This document shows, one piece after another, positions 26,138-34,600 of a stretch of DNA of 64,000 nucleotides. The position numbers and the translations under genes are program-made. Where the stretch lies: NCBI GenBank assembly GCA_049608225.1, contig JBMYXI010000004.1, forward strand, positions 35,184 through 99,183. Reading direction: 5' to 3'. A model generated the notes under the pieces. It was given only the letters and a program-made list of their open reading frames with translations. It made no database searches and was not told where the DNA came from. Position 1 is the stretch's first letter. The number at the start of each line of letters is the position of its first letter. The stretch is from Parashewanella sp049608225 (GTDB lineage: Bacteria > Pseudomonadota > Gammaproteobacteria > Enterobacterales > Shewanellaceae).

Positions 26138-27594
26138 TAGTTTTTCCAAAACGTCGGTGTAAATAACACTAACAAGGTAAACACTTCAAGACGCCCAAAA
26201 AGCATAGTGATCAATAGCACCCATTTTGCTCCATTACTGATGTTACCATAATGACTTGCAGCTTCACCTAATGCAGGGCCTAAATTATTCAGACAGGCGG
26301 CTGTTGCACTAAAAGCCGTTATCTCGTCCATACCTAAAGCTAACAAGGCTAACATACTGATCAAGAAGACCAAGGCATACGCAGAAAAGAACCCCCAAAC
26401 CGCATCAATCACTCTATCAGGTAAAGCAACGCCACCCATTCGAATTGAAAATATGGCGCGCGGGTGTACTAGGCGTTTCAGCTCACGAGAGCCTTGTAAC
26501 AGTAATAAAATCATTCGGATAACTTTCATGCCACCCGCTGTCGAGCCCCCACAACCGCCAATAAAGCTTGAAAAAATAAGTAACATAGGCAAAAACAATG
26601 GCCAACTGTGAAAGCTTTCAGTACCAAACCCTGCTGTAGTTGAAATAGAAACCGCTTGAAACAAAGCATGATCGAGTGTCGCTTCTGGCGAATCGTATAT
26701 ATTTGTGTGATATAAGGTAGCGAAACAAATTCCAGTTAAGATGAGCTGAACAGCGATTAACACCTTAAATTCGGCGTCTTTAGCATACACTTTTAAGTTC
26801 ATCCCTTTGCGGCTAAATGCGGCAAAATGTAAGCTAAAATTAATGGCTGAAATTAATAAAAACACCACGCAAATAAGATTGATTGCAGGGCTATCAAAGT
26901 AGCCCATACTCGCATCATGAGTAGAGAAACCACCGATAGCAATAGTCGAAAACGAATGGCAAATAGCATCAAAACCATTCATACCAGCCAACCAATAAGC
27001 CACAGCACAAGCAATAGTTAAAAATAGATAAATATACCAAAGGGTTTTGGCTGTTTCCGCAATACGCGGAGTCATTTTGCTGTCTTTCACTGGCCCAGGG
27101 ATTTCAGCCCGATAAAGCTGCATGCCACCGATACCTAACACAGGTAAAATTGCCACAGCAAGTACAATGATCCCCATGCCTCCAAGCCATTGCAACAAAT
27201 GACGATAAAATAAAATCGCCTTAGGCAAGGAGTCGAGACCTGTTATTACTGTCGCTCCTGTGGTCGTTAACGCCGAAAACGATTCAAAAAAGCTGTCGGT
27301 CCAACTTAAATCAGGATTTGTAGCAAAGATAAAAGGCAAGGCTCCGATGGAACCCAGTACCGTCCAAAATAGCACCACAATAAGAAAACCTTCGCGCGTT
27401 CGAAGCTCAGCACGATGTTGACGATTGGGATACCAAAGGATGAAACCGAGAATAAGGCTAACAATAAATGCTTTTACAAAAGCAATACCACCACCATCAT
27501 TATAAAAAACAGCCACTAACGCAGGTGGTAACATCGTAATAGAGAACAAGCCCATCAGCAGGCCTGTGATTCTTATTATTGTTCGATATTGCAT
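26137..27594 (-). CDS. trkH: Potassium uptake protein TrkH
   Basis: A 485-aa membrane subunit of the Trk K+ uptake system. Selectivity-filter loops are visible: SALTTTGATVITG, TIAIGGFSTHDAS, STTAGFGTESF and LNNLGPALGEA. The stretch SSFIGGCGGSTAGGMKVIRM is highly typical. Start 27594 (MQYRTIIRITG) aligns with E. coli TrkH; the longer frame adds ten residues and overlaps yigZ. Needs the cytoplasmic TrkA, which is not in the window. Confidence 0.95.
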   Translation of the reverse strand: MQYRTIIRITGLLMGLFSITMLPPALVAVFYNDGGGIAFVKAFIVSLILGFILWYPNRQHRAELRTREGFLIVVLFWTVLGSIGALPFIFATNPDLSWTDSFFESFSALTTTGATVITGLDSLPKAILFYRHLLQWLGGMGIIVLAVAILPVLGIGGMQLYRAEIPGPVKDSKMTPRIAETAKTLWYIYLFLTIACAVAYWLAGMNGFDAICHSFSTIAIGGFSTHDASMGYFDSPAINLICVVFLLISAINFSLHFAAFSRKGMNLKVYAKDAEFKVLIAVQLILTGICFATLYHTNIYDSPEATLDHALFQAVSISTTAGFGTESFHSWPLFLPMLLIFSSFIGGCGGSTAGGMKVIRMILLLLQGSRELKRLVHPRAIFSIRMGGVALPDRVIDAVWGFFSAYALVFLISMLALLALGMDEITAFSATAACLNNLGPALGEAASHYGNISNGAKWVLLITMLFGRLEVFTLLVLFTPTFWKN

Positions 27595-27607
27595 AAGAGT
27601 GTGTGTT

Positions 27608-28228
27608 TCATTCCTTTTCCACAAAACTAAATTGCAACTGGCCTTGGCTCAGCTGTACTAACTCGGTTTGAATTTGTTGTTTGGCTGACTTAGGGATGGC
27701 TACATTTAACCCTACTTGAGCATCAAATGTTTTGTTCTCAATCACGGCTTGATGTTTATTTAATAAATATTCAACATCAGAAAGCTGCGCGTAGTCGCAC
27801 GTTAATCGTGCTTGGTCTTTAAGTAATTTAGTCTCTGTGATCAACTGAGGTAAAGCTCTTTTAATCCCACCAGTATATGCCCGAACTAATCCACCGACGC
27901 CAAGCTTAGTGCCACCAAAATAACGAACCACAATGATACCAATTTCACCCACGTTTGAACCTTGCAAAACAGCCAACATAGGCCGCCCTGCACTACCGGC
28001 TGGTTCGCCATCATCACTGGAGCCACAATTCACCATATTACCCGGTTCACTGCCGACAAACGCATAACAATAATGTCGTGCATCAGGGTAATCAACTTTT
28101 ACCTTAGTGAGTGCTAACTTCATTGAGTCGTAGCAAGAGCAAGAAAAGACATAAGTAATAAAGCGACTTTTCTTGTACTCTTCTTCGATAACAAATGACT
28201 CAGACAATATTTGATAGCTATCTATCAT
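27608..28228 (-). CDS. yigZ: YigZ/IMPACT family protein
   Basis: A 206-aa protein of the UPF0029 family. The central block SDDGEPAGSAGRPMLAVLQG and then VVRYFGGTKLGVGGLVRAYTG is diagnostic. The N-terminal domain has an S5-like fold and the C-terminal domain resembles EF-G domain V; a role in translation stress is suggested but not proven. It lies between pepQ and trkH, all in the same direction, as in E. coli and Shewanella. Confidence 0.93.
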   Translation of the reverse strand: MIDSYQILSESFVIEEEYKKSRFITYVFSCSCYDSMKLALTKVKVDYPDARHYCYAFVGSEPGNMVNCGSSDDGEPAGSAGRPMLAVLQGSNVGEIGIIVVRYFGGTKLGVGGLVRAYTGGIKRALPQLITETKLLKDQARLTCDYAQLSDVEYLLNKHQAVIENKTFDAQVGLNVAIPKSAKQQIQTELVQLSQGQLQFSFVEKE

Positions 28229-28240
28229 AAAAGATAATAA

Positions 28241-29560
28241 TTAATCTAACCCGTTATCACGAGTCATATTTTCAACATGGTCTGCATGAACAATAACATC
28301 GTCTTCAATTCGAATACCCCCGAATGGACGTAACTCATCAACCAAATTCCAGTTGATCTGTTGCTGACGATTATCTTGTTTCAACTCATTAAGTAGTGAG
28401 TCAATAATGTATAAACCCGGCTCGATAGTAAGTACTTGCTTAGCTTCAATTATTCTTGTACATCTTAAGAAAGGATGCGCTTGCGGTGAGGCAACATAAG
28501 TACCCATTTCGTCATGATGGAAACCCGAAACATCATGCACTTGTAGCCCAAGCATATGACCCAAACCATGAGGAAAAAATACTTTGGTTATACCTTGCTC
28601 AACTAACGATTCCGTACTGCCTGTTGCTAATCGTGACGCCAGTAATACATGAGCGATTTTCTGATGTGCAGCAATGTGCAAATCAACATAGCTGACACCG
28701 GGTTTTATCATAGCAACAATCTCTTGCTCCAGTGCACTCATTTGTTGAATAAGTTCAGCAAAGTGTCCCTTTTCTGCACTGTAAGTACGGGTAATATCCG
28801 ACGCGTAACCACCACAATTGGCACCCGCGTCAATCAAAAAAGAGTGATGCTGTTGTGGTTTTTGTTTATTTTGCACCATGTAATGCAAAATGGCGCAATT
28901 TTCATTTAATCCAACAATGTTGGTATAAGGCACATCATTTTCGCCTTGTTGCGTTGCTGCCAAATAAGCTAATTGAATATCAAACTCACTACCGCCAGCA
29001 AAGAAAGCATCTTTCGCGGCTAAATGCCCTTTTATTGCAATGCGATTCGCCTCACGTAAACAATCCAGCTCATAGTCGGTTTTAAAAGAACGGTGATAAT
29101 GTAAGTAATTGATGACCGATTCAGAATTGCATTGAGTCAAACCCAGTTTTGCAGCTAGGTCGACATGCTCACCAAGATACACCCAATTACTAATGTCTTG
29201 CGGTAAAAAGTGGGCAACTTGATCGGCTTTTTCTAAATATTGAATAGTAAATTCATCACGCCAAAAGCTTGCTGGTACGTCTGACACTTTGTGCCAAAAA
29301 TCGACTGGGCAATAAAAAATAAGAGTCGGTTTATTCTTGCCATCAACCACTAACCAGCAGTTAGGGTTATCAATAAGGGGCAGCCAAGCTTTAAAATGTG
29401 GATTTACTTTGAATGGATAGTCCATATCATCAAGAAATTGACGATGAAGCTGACCAGAATGGATCACTAAGCCACTTACGTTTTCACGTTGGCAAATTTC
29501 TGCAGTACGTTGTTGTAGTTCGTTGATGTGCTGCGGGTAATGCTGGCCTAAAGTGGTCAT
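28241..29560 (-). CDS. pepQ: Xaa-Pro dipeptidase
   Basis: A 439-aa dinuclear-metal dipeptidase releasing C-terminal proline from Xaa-Pro. Pita-bread metal ligands are visible: the Asp pair in LIDAGANCGGYASDITRTY, His in FFPHGLGHMLGLQVHD, Glu in IEPGLYI and Glu in GGIRIEDDVIV. In gammaproteobacteria pepQ normally abuts fadB divergently; here an orphan gene of 1.25 kb has been placed between them. Confidence 0.94.
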   Translation of the reverse strand: MTTLGQHYPQHINELQQRTAEICQRENVSGLVIHSGQLHRQFLDDMDYPFKVNPHFKAWLPLIDNPNCWLVVDGKNKPTLIFYCPVDFWHKVSDVPASFWRDEFTIQYLEKADQVAHFLPQDISNWVYLGEHVDLAAKLGLTQCNSESVINYLHYHRSFKTDYELDCLREANRIAIKGHLAAKDAFFAGGSEFDIQLAYLAATQQGENDVPYTNIVGLNENCAILHYMVQNKQKPQQHHSFLIDAGANCGGYASDITRTYSAEKGHFAELIQQMSALEQEIVAMIKPGVSYVDLHIAAHQKIAHVLLASRLATGSTESLVEQGITKVFFPHGLGHMLGLQVHDVSGFHHDEMGTYVASPQAHPFLRCTRIIEAKQVLTIEPGLYIIDSLLNELKQDNRQQQINWNLVDELRPFGGIRIEDDVIVHADHVENMTRDNGLD

Positions 29561-29631
29561 CGCGGCATTCCTTTATGATTATGATAAATTTGTTCGAGTT
29601 TATCATAGCTGCAGCAATGGCTCTAATGTTG

Positions 29632-30879
29632 TTAAGCTGGTAACTGATTTCTCGGCAGCTGCTGAGTTGGAAGAGGCACTTTCGTTAAATCGAATCTTGT
29701 GCATATCACTTGTTTTTTTGATATCAAAAATGTCATATTGCAATCTATTGATTTGCAATAGTCTACTCCTAAGCCACACAAAATCATGTCTGGCGCAGTG
29801 GAGTGCTTACTGTAGTTCACATCAATTTGTAATACCCCAGAAGGTAGTTGAGTAATTGTTATCGGTCTCTTTTCTTCGCCATCTTCGCCTAGAACACTGG
29901 TTCCAGACTCCCATACATTGGTTCTGCAGCACACAGACTGGCCTGCAAATATGGAAAGTAAAAACCTTTGCTGCTTACTGAGACATAAACTTAAAAGTTG
30001 CTCAACTTTTTCATCTTGTTCTTTATTTTCAAGATCAATGAGTTGCCCTTCTTTACGAAGCAGGTGACGAGTTCGCATCACTTCTTCTGTTAATACCCGT
30101 GTAGCGGGATCTTTACTGTCACTATACTTGCTTTGCCGTACGTCCATTCTTCTCGTAGATGTCGGTGTTCTAGCCTGCTGTCTTAATTCTGCTTTATATA
30201 ATCTAACGACCTCATTACAAAACCTTTGTTTACGAGATTCACCTAACTTCAACGTCATTTCATCAATAGGCTTACCGTTCTCATTGAATAAAACTAAACA
30301 AACCTTGTTTGCAGAATTCATTGTGACGCTCATTCTTCTTACATGCTGAGGCAATAACATTGATTGCATAAGACAAAATGATTCGAGTCTTGCTTCACTA
30401 TTACCTTTATCACTTGGTACGCATGAGTGGAATATTGCTTCAGCGAACTCAGCTCTCTCCTCTTGTTTACACAAGCTCATCATCCACTGTTTATCCGCAG
30501 GCATATTTAACACAACTTTAAACATGTGTTCATTCGACGCTTCACCTGCTTGGTTGAGATCTAAAATGAGGGTTACTTTCCATGATTCAGGTTCAACCTT
30601 TACTTTAAACATGTTTTGAGAGTTTGAAGCTGTGTATTGCATTAACTCCTTAAATGCACCACAGCGTTGCTCATCTGTATGCTTGTTTGTCGCGAAAATA
30701 AAAAAGGCTCTTTGTGCATCACCTTTATGACTACCAGCAATGTAATTACAAAATCTTTGCCACAAACTAACAACTTTAGATATTGATGCTTTACTTTTAA
30801 TGCTTGTTAACTCTTCTAGGGTTAAATTTTCGGGCTTTTTACTTGCAACAGCAAGAGCGACTCCGCCTAATGCAGCCAT
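29632..30879 (-). CDS. Orphan protein, candidate type III effector
   Basis: A 415-aa protein of no family I recognise. There is a short hydrophobic N-terminus (ALGGVALAVA) and then, from Trp40, LWQRFCNYIAGSHKGDAQRA, followed by AFKELMQYTASNSQNMFKVK and TLILDL. This layout resembles, weakly, the conserved N-terminal translocation domain of SPI-2 effectors (WEK(I/M)xxFF, then an FFELK-like helix and a beta strand). Seven or more Cys are spread through the rest. It interrupts the usual pepQ-fadB neighbourhood, a sign of acquisition. Effector role is inference; it could also be an unrelated stress or defence gene. Confidence 0.55.
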   Translation of the reverse strand: MAALGGVALAVASKKPENLTLEELTSIKSKASISKVVSLWQRFCNYIAGSHKGDAQRAFFIFATNKHTDEQRCGAFKELMQYTASNSQNMFKVKVEPESWKVTLILDLNQAGEASNEHMFKVVLNMPADKQWMMSLCKQEERAEFAEAIFHSCVPSDKGNSEARLESFCLMQSMLLPQHVRRMSVTMNSANKVCLVLFNENGKPIDEMTLKLGESRKQRFCNEVVRLYKAELRQQARTPTSTRRMDVRQSKYSDSKDPATRVLTEEVMRTRHLLRKEGQLIDLENKEQDEKVEQLLSLCLSKQQRFLLSIFAGQSVCCRTNVWESGTSVLGEDGEEKRPITITQLPSGVLQIDVNYSKHSTAPDMILCGLGVDYCKSIDCNMTFLISKKQVICTRFDLTKVPLPTQQLPRNQLPA

Positions 30880-31155
30880 ACCACCCTCCTAACATCTTCA
30901 AACAATTTATTTAACTTAAGTATTTAGCTTATTCAGGTAAAAATCACGTTAATTTTGCTTCATCATAAACAAATCAAACACTCGTTTAAATTGTGATTGT
31001 TTTTTTGTTCATTTCATCGCAAACTGGTGATTGATTGGTCGATATGATATTCAAGAAACAGAAATTATCGATAAATCAATTTAGATTAACCAACTGTTTA
31101 TTTTAAAAAAGTTTCCAACTTACCCTTGCAGTCAAATATAAAAAGGAAGCAAGCA

Positions 31156-33303
31156 ATGATTTATCAAAGTCCTACCATTCAAGTAGCGATGCTTGAGGAT
31201 AATATTGCCAAGCTGTGCTTTAACGCTTCAGGCTCAGTGAACAAGTTTGATAGAGAAACCCTTGGTAACCTCAATGAAGCACTCGATGCACTTACCGAAG
31301 CAAATCCCAAAGGTTTATTGGTTTCTTCGGCTAAAAATGTGTTTATCGTTGGCGCTGATATCATGGAATTTTTAGGGCTTTTTTCTCAAGATGAAGCCAT
31401 TTTGCTCGACTGGGCTCATGAAACCAATCAAGTATTTAACAAACTCGAAGACCTGCCCTTTCCAACCATCTCGGCTGTAAATGGTTTTGCTTTAGGTGGT
31501 GGCTGTGAAGCGATGCTAGCAACGGACTTACGTGTTGCCGATCATAGTGCTCGCGTTGGTTTACCAGAAACCAAGTTAGGATTAATCCCAGGGTTTGGCG
31601 GCACAGTACGCTTACCTAGACTTATAGGTGTCGATAATGCGCTTGAGTGGTTAACAACTGGCAAGCAGCACAAACCTGAAGCCGCGCTTTCGGTAGGCGC
31701 CATTGACGCAATTGTCGCTCCTGAACAATTAGAAGCAGCAGCGTTGAACATGTTAAATGATGCCATAACTGGCAAATTGGATTGGATGGCACGCCGAATC
31801 AAAAAACAACAGCCAATGCCATTGCCTAAGCTCGAAACCATGATGGCATTTACGACGGCTAAAGCTATGGTCTACAAAGTTGCAGGCAAGCATTATCCTG
31901 CGCCAATGACGGTTGTTGAACTCATTGAGCAAACAGCACATAAAAGTCGTGATGCCGCCGTAAAACTTGAAAACGCCGCCTTTGTTAAGTTAGCCAAAAC
32001 GCCAGAAGCAACTGCTATGATTGGTATTTTCTTAAATGACCAAGCTGTAAAGAGTAAAAGTAAAAAGCTGGCAAAGCAATCGTCGAAAATTACCTGTTCT
32101 GCAGTGCTCGGTGCTGGGATCATGGGCGGTGGCATAGCTTATCAAAGTGCTTCAACTGGTACGCCTGTTGTCATGAAAGATATCGCTCAACCTTCTTTAG
32201 AGTTAGGCTTAAATGAAGCAGCGAAATTGCTTAATAATCAAGTAAAACGCGGACGTTTAACCACTGAAAAAATGGCAAATGTGCTTAACAACATTACACC
32301 AAGTTTAGATTATGCACCGATTTCACATAGCGACATCATTATCGAAGCTGTGGTTGAAAACCCGAAAGTGAAGGCTCAAGTACTTAACGAAGTTGAAACG
32401 CATGTTGGTGCAGATACAGTGATCACATCAAATACTTCAACAATTTCCATCGACTCACTTGCCAGCAACCTTTCAAAACCCGAACGCTTCTGTGGTATGC
32501 ATTTTTTCAACCCTGTACATCGTATGCCTTTGGTTGAAATTATTCGCGGTGAAAAAACCACTGATGAAACCATAGCAACTGTAGTTGCCTATGCCAGTAA
32601 AATGGGCAAAACACCCATAGTGGTTAATGATTGCCCGGGCTTTTTTGTAAACCGAGTATTATTCCCTTATCTTGCAGGCTTTAATCGCTTGTTGATTGAC
32701 GGCGCAGACTTTCTTCAAATAGATAAGATCATGGAGAAACAATTCGGCTGGCCAATGGGCCCGGCATACTTATTAGATGTTGTTGGAATGGATACAGGAC
32801 TTCATGCGCAAACAGTAATGAGTGAAGGTTTCCCAGAAAGAATGGCGGCACCAAGCAAAGACGCAGTAAAGCTGATGGTTGATAACCAACGTCTTGGTCA
32901 GAAAAACGGTAAGGGATTCTATCAATATTCTGTCGATAAACGCGGCAAGCCTAAAAAAAGTATTGATCCAAGCTCGACTGAATTATTAACCCAAGTGTGT
33001 TCGCAATCTCAGTCATTCAGCAGTGAAGATATCATTGCTCGTACTATGTTACCCATGATCATCGAGACCGTTCGTTGTTTAGAAGAAGGCATCATAGATT
33101 CAGCAGCTGAAGCAGATATGGCATTAGTTTATGGGTTAGGTTTCCCACCATTTAGAGGTGGTGTTTTCCGGTATATTGATACGGTAGGCATTGCTAATAT
33201 TGTGCAGTTAGCTGATTCTTTCGCGCATTTAAGTCCTCTGTATCAAGTCACTGACAATATGCGTTCTATGGCGGCCAACAACAGCCGCTATTACTCAGCT
33301 TAA
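31156..33303 (+). CDS. fadB: Fatty acid oxidation complex alpha subunit FadB
   Basis: A 715-aa multifunctional protein: N-terminal enoyl-CoA hydratase/isomerase (GGGCEAMLATD and GLPETKLGLIPGFGG with the two catalytic Glu), then an L-3-hydroxyacyl-CoA dehydrogenase from about residue 310 (NAD motif GAGIMGGGIAYQSA; HFFNPVHRMPLVEII). It forms the alpha2beta2 complex with FadA. ATG 31156 follows AAGGAAGC and matches the family N-terminus. The gene is 29 bp upstream of fadA in one operon. Confidence 0.96.
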   Translation: MIYQSPTIQVAMLEDNIAKLCFNASGSVNKFDRETLGNLNEALDALTEANPKGLLVSSAKNVFIVGADIMEFLGLFSQDEAILLDWAHETNQVFNKLEDLPFPTISAVNGFALGGGCEAMLATDLRVADHSARVGLPETKLGLIPGFGGTVRLPRLIGVDNALEWLTTGKQHKPEAALSVGAIDAIVAPEQLEAAALNMLNDAITGKLDWMARRIKKQQPMPLPKLETMMAFTTAKAMVYKVAGKHYPAPMTVVELIEQTAHKSRDAAVKLENAAFVKLAKTPEATAMIGIFLNDQAVKSKSKKLAKQSSKITCSAVLGAGIMGGGIAYQSASTGTPVVMKDIAQPSLELGLNEAAKLLNNQVKRGRLTTEKMANVLNNITPSLDYAPISHSDIIIEAVVENPKVKAQVLNEVETHVGADTVITSNTSTISIDSLASNLSKPERFCGMHFFNPVHRMPLVEIIRGEKTTDETIATVVAYASKMGKTPIVVNDCPGFFVNRVLFPYLAGFNRLLIDGADFLQIDKIMEKQFGWPMGPAYLLDVVGMDTGLHAQTVMSEGFPERMAAPSKDAVKLMVDNQRLGQKNGKGFYQYSVDKRGKPKKSIDPSSTELLTQVCSQSQSFSSEDIIARTMLPMIIETVRCLEEGIIDSAAEADMALVYGLGFPPFRGGVFRYIDTVGIANIVQLADSFAHLSPLYQVTDNMRSMAANNSRYYSA

Positions 33304-33332
33304 CTCTATGGTTAATTATAGGAATTTTCGTT

Positions 33333-34496
33333 ATGAAACAAGCGGTAATAGTTGATTGCATTCGCACGCCAATGGGACGGTCTAAAGGTGGTGTATTTCG
33401 CAATGTTCGAGCTGAGTCATTATCAGCGCAGTTAATGAAAGGATTATTGAAGCGTAATCCGCAAGTACCGGCAGAAATGATTGAAGATGTCATTTGGGGT
33501 TGTGTTCAACAAACCTTAGAGCAAGGCTTTAATATTGCACGTAACGCCTCTTTGCTTGCCGGCTTACCGAAAACCGTTGCTGGCGTGACCATCAATCGCT
33601 TATGTGGTTCTTCAATGGAAGCTCTACATCAAGCTGCAAAGTCGATCATGACTGGCTCAGGTGAAGCTTTCATCATTGGTGGTGTTGAGCATATGGGGCA
33701 CGTTCCCATGAATCATGGGGTCGACTTCCACCCTGCTCTTGGTCATCAAGTTGCTAAAGCATCTGGAATGATGGGCTTAACTGCAGAAATGCTTGGTCGT
33801 ATGCATGGCATTACTCGCGAGCAACAAGATCAATTTGCAACACGTTCACATCAGCGCGCGCACGCAGCTACTATCGAAGGCCGGTTTAAATCAGAAATTT
33901 ATCCAGTGGAAGGTCACGATGCAACTGGCGCGCTTGTTCAGGTTGAACACGATGAAGTGATCCGTCCAGATACATCTGTAGAATCTCTCGCCCAATTACG
34001 ACCAGTATTTGATCCCGTCAATGGTACAGTTACTGCTGGCACGTCATCAGCACTTTCTGATGGAGCATCGGCTATGTTAGTGATGGAAGAAGAAAAAGCC
34101 AAACAACTTGGGCTTCCTATTCGAGCGCGAGTCAAGTCAATGGCGGTTGCTGGCTGTGATGCAGCGATTATGGGTTATGGCCCTGTTCCTGCGACACAAA
34201 AAGCATTGGCACGCGCTAACCTAACCATAGACGATATTGATGTAGTTGAACTTAATGAAGCTTTTGCCGCTCAATCCTTACCTTGTGTCAAAGACTTAGG
34301 GTTAATGGATGCTGTTGACGAAAAAGTTAACTTAAATGGCGGTGCAATTGCGCTTGGGCATCCTCTAGGTTGTTCTGGCTCTCGTATTGCGACAACTTTA
34401 ATTAATATCATGGAAGATAAAGATGCCAAATATGGTTTGGCAACCATGTGCATTGGTTTAGGTCAAGGTATCGCTACAGTATTTGAGCGACCATAA
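33333..34496 (+). CDS. fadA: 3-ketoacyl-CoA thiolase FadA
   Basis: A 387-aa beta subunit of the beta-oxidation complex. Nucleophilic Cys at residue 91 in NRLCGSSMEALHQA, His in VVELNEAFAAQ, the NGGAIALGHPLGCSGSRI block and the second Cys in TMCIGLGQGIA are all present. It releases acetyl-CoA from 3-ketoacyl-CoA. A hairpin terminator follows. Confidence 0.96.
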   Translation: MKQAVIVDCIRTPMGRSKGGVFRNVRAESLSAQLMKGLLKRNPQVPAEMIEDVIWGCVQQTLEQGFNIARNASLLAGLPKTVAGVTINRLCGSSMEALHQAAKSIMTGSGEAFIIGGVEHMGHVPMNHGVDFHPALGHQVAKASGMMGLTAEMLGRMHGITREQQDQFATRSHQRAHAATIEGRFKSEIYPVEGHDATGALVQVEHDEVIRPDTSVESLAQLRPVFDPVNGTVTAGTSSALSDGASAMLVMEEEKAKQLGLPIRARVKSMAVAGCDAAIMGYGPVPATQKALARANLTIDDIDVVELNEAFAAQSLPCVKDLGLMDAVDEKVNLNGGAIALGHPLGCSGSRIATTLINIMEDKDAKYGLATMCIGLGQGIATVFERP

Positions 34497-34508
34497 ATTC
34501 TTATCTCA

Positions 34509-34540
34509 TAGCTAGGTGAATACTACCTAGCTATCTCTTT
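34509..34540 (+). terminator. Terminator after fadA
   Basis: A perfect 9-bp stem, 34509-34517 with 34525-34533, and a 7-base loop, followed by TCTCTTTT. It separates the fadBA operon from the orphan gene that follows. Confidence 0.7.
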
Positions 34541-34600
34541 TACTGATTTGAACTATCCTTTTATTAACAGTTTCTCTAACATTGAAAAGCTAAACACTCA

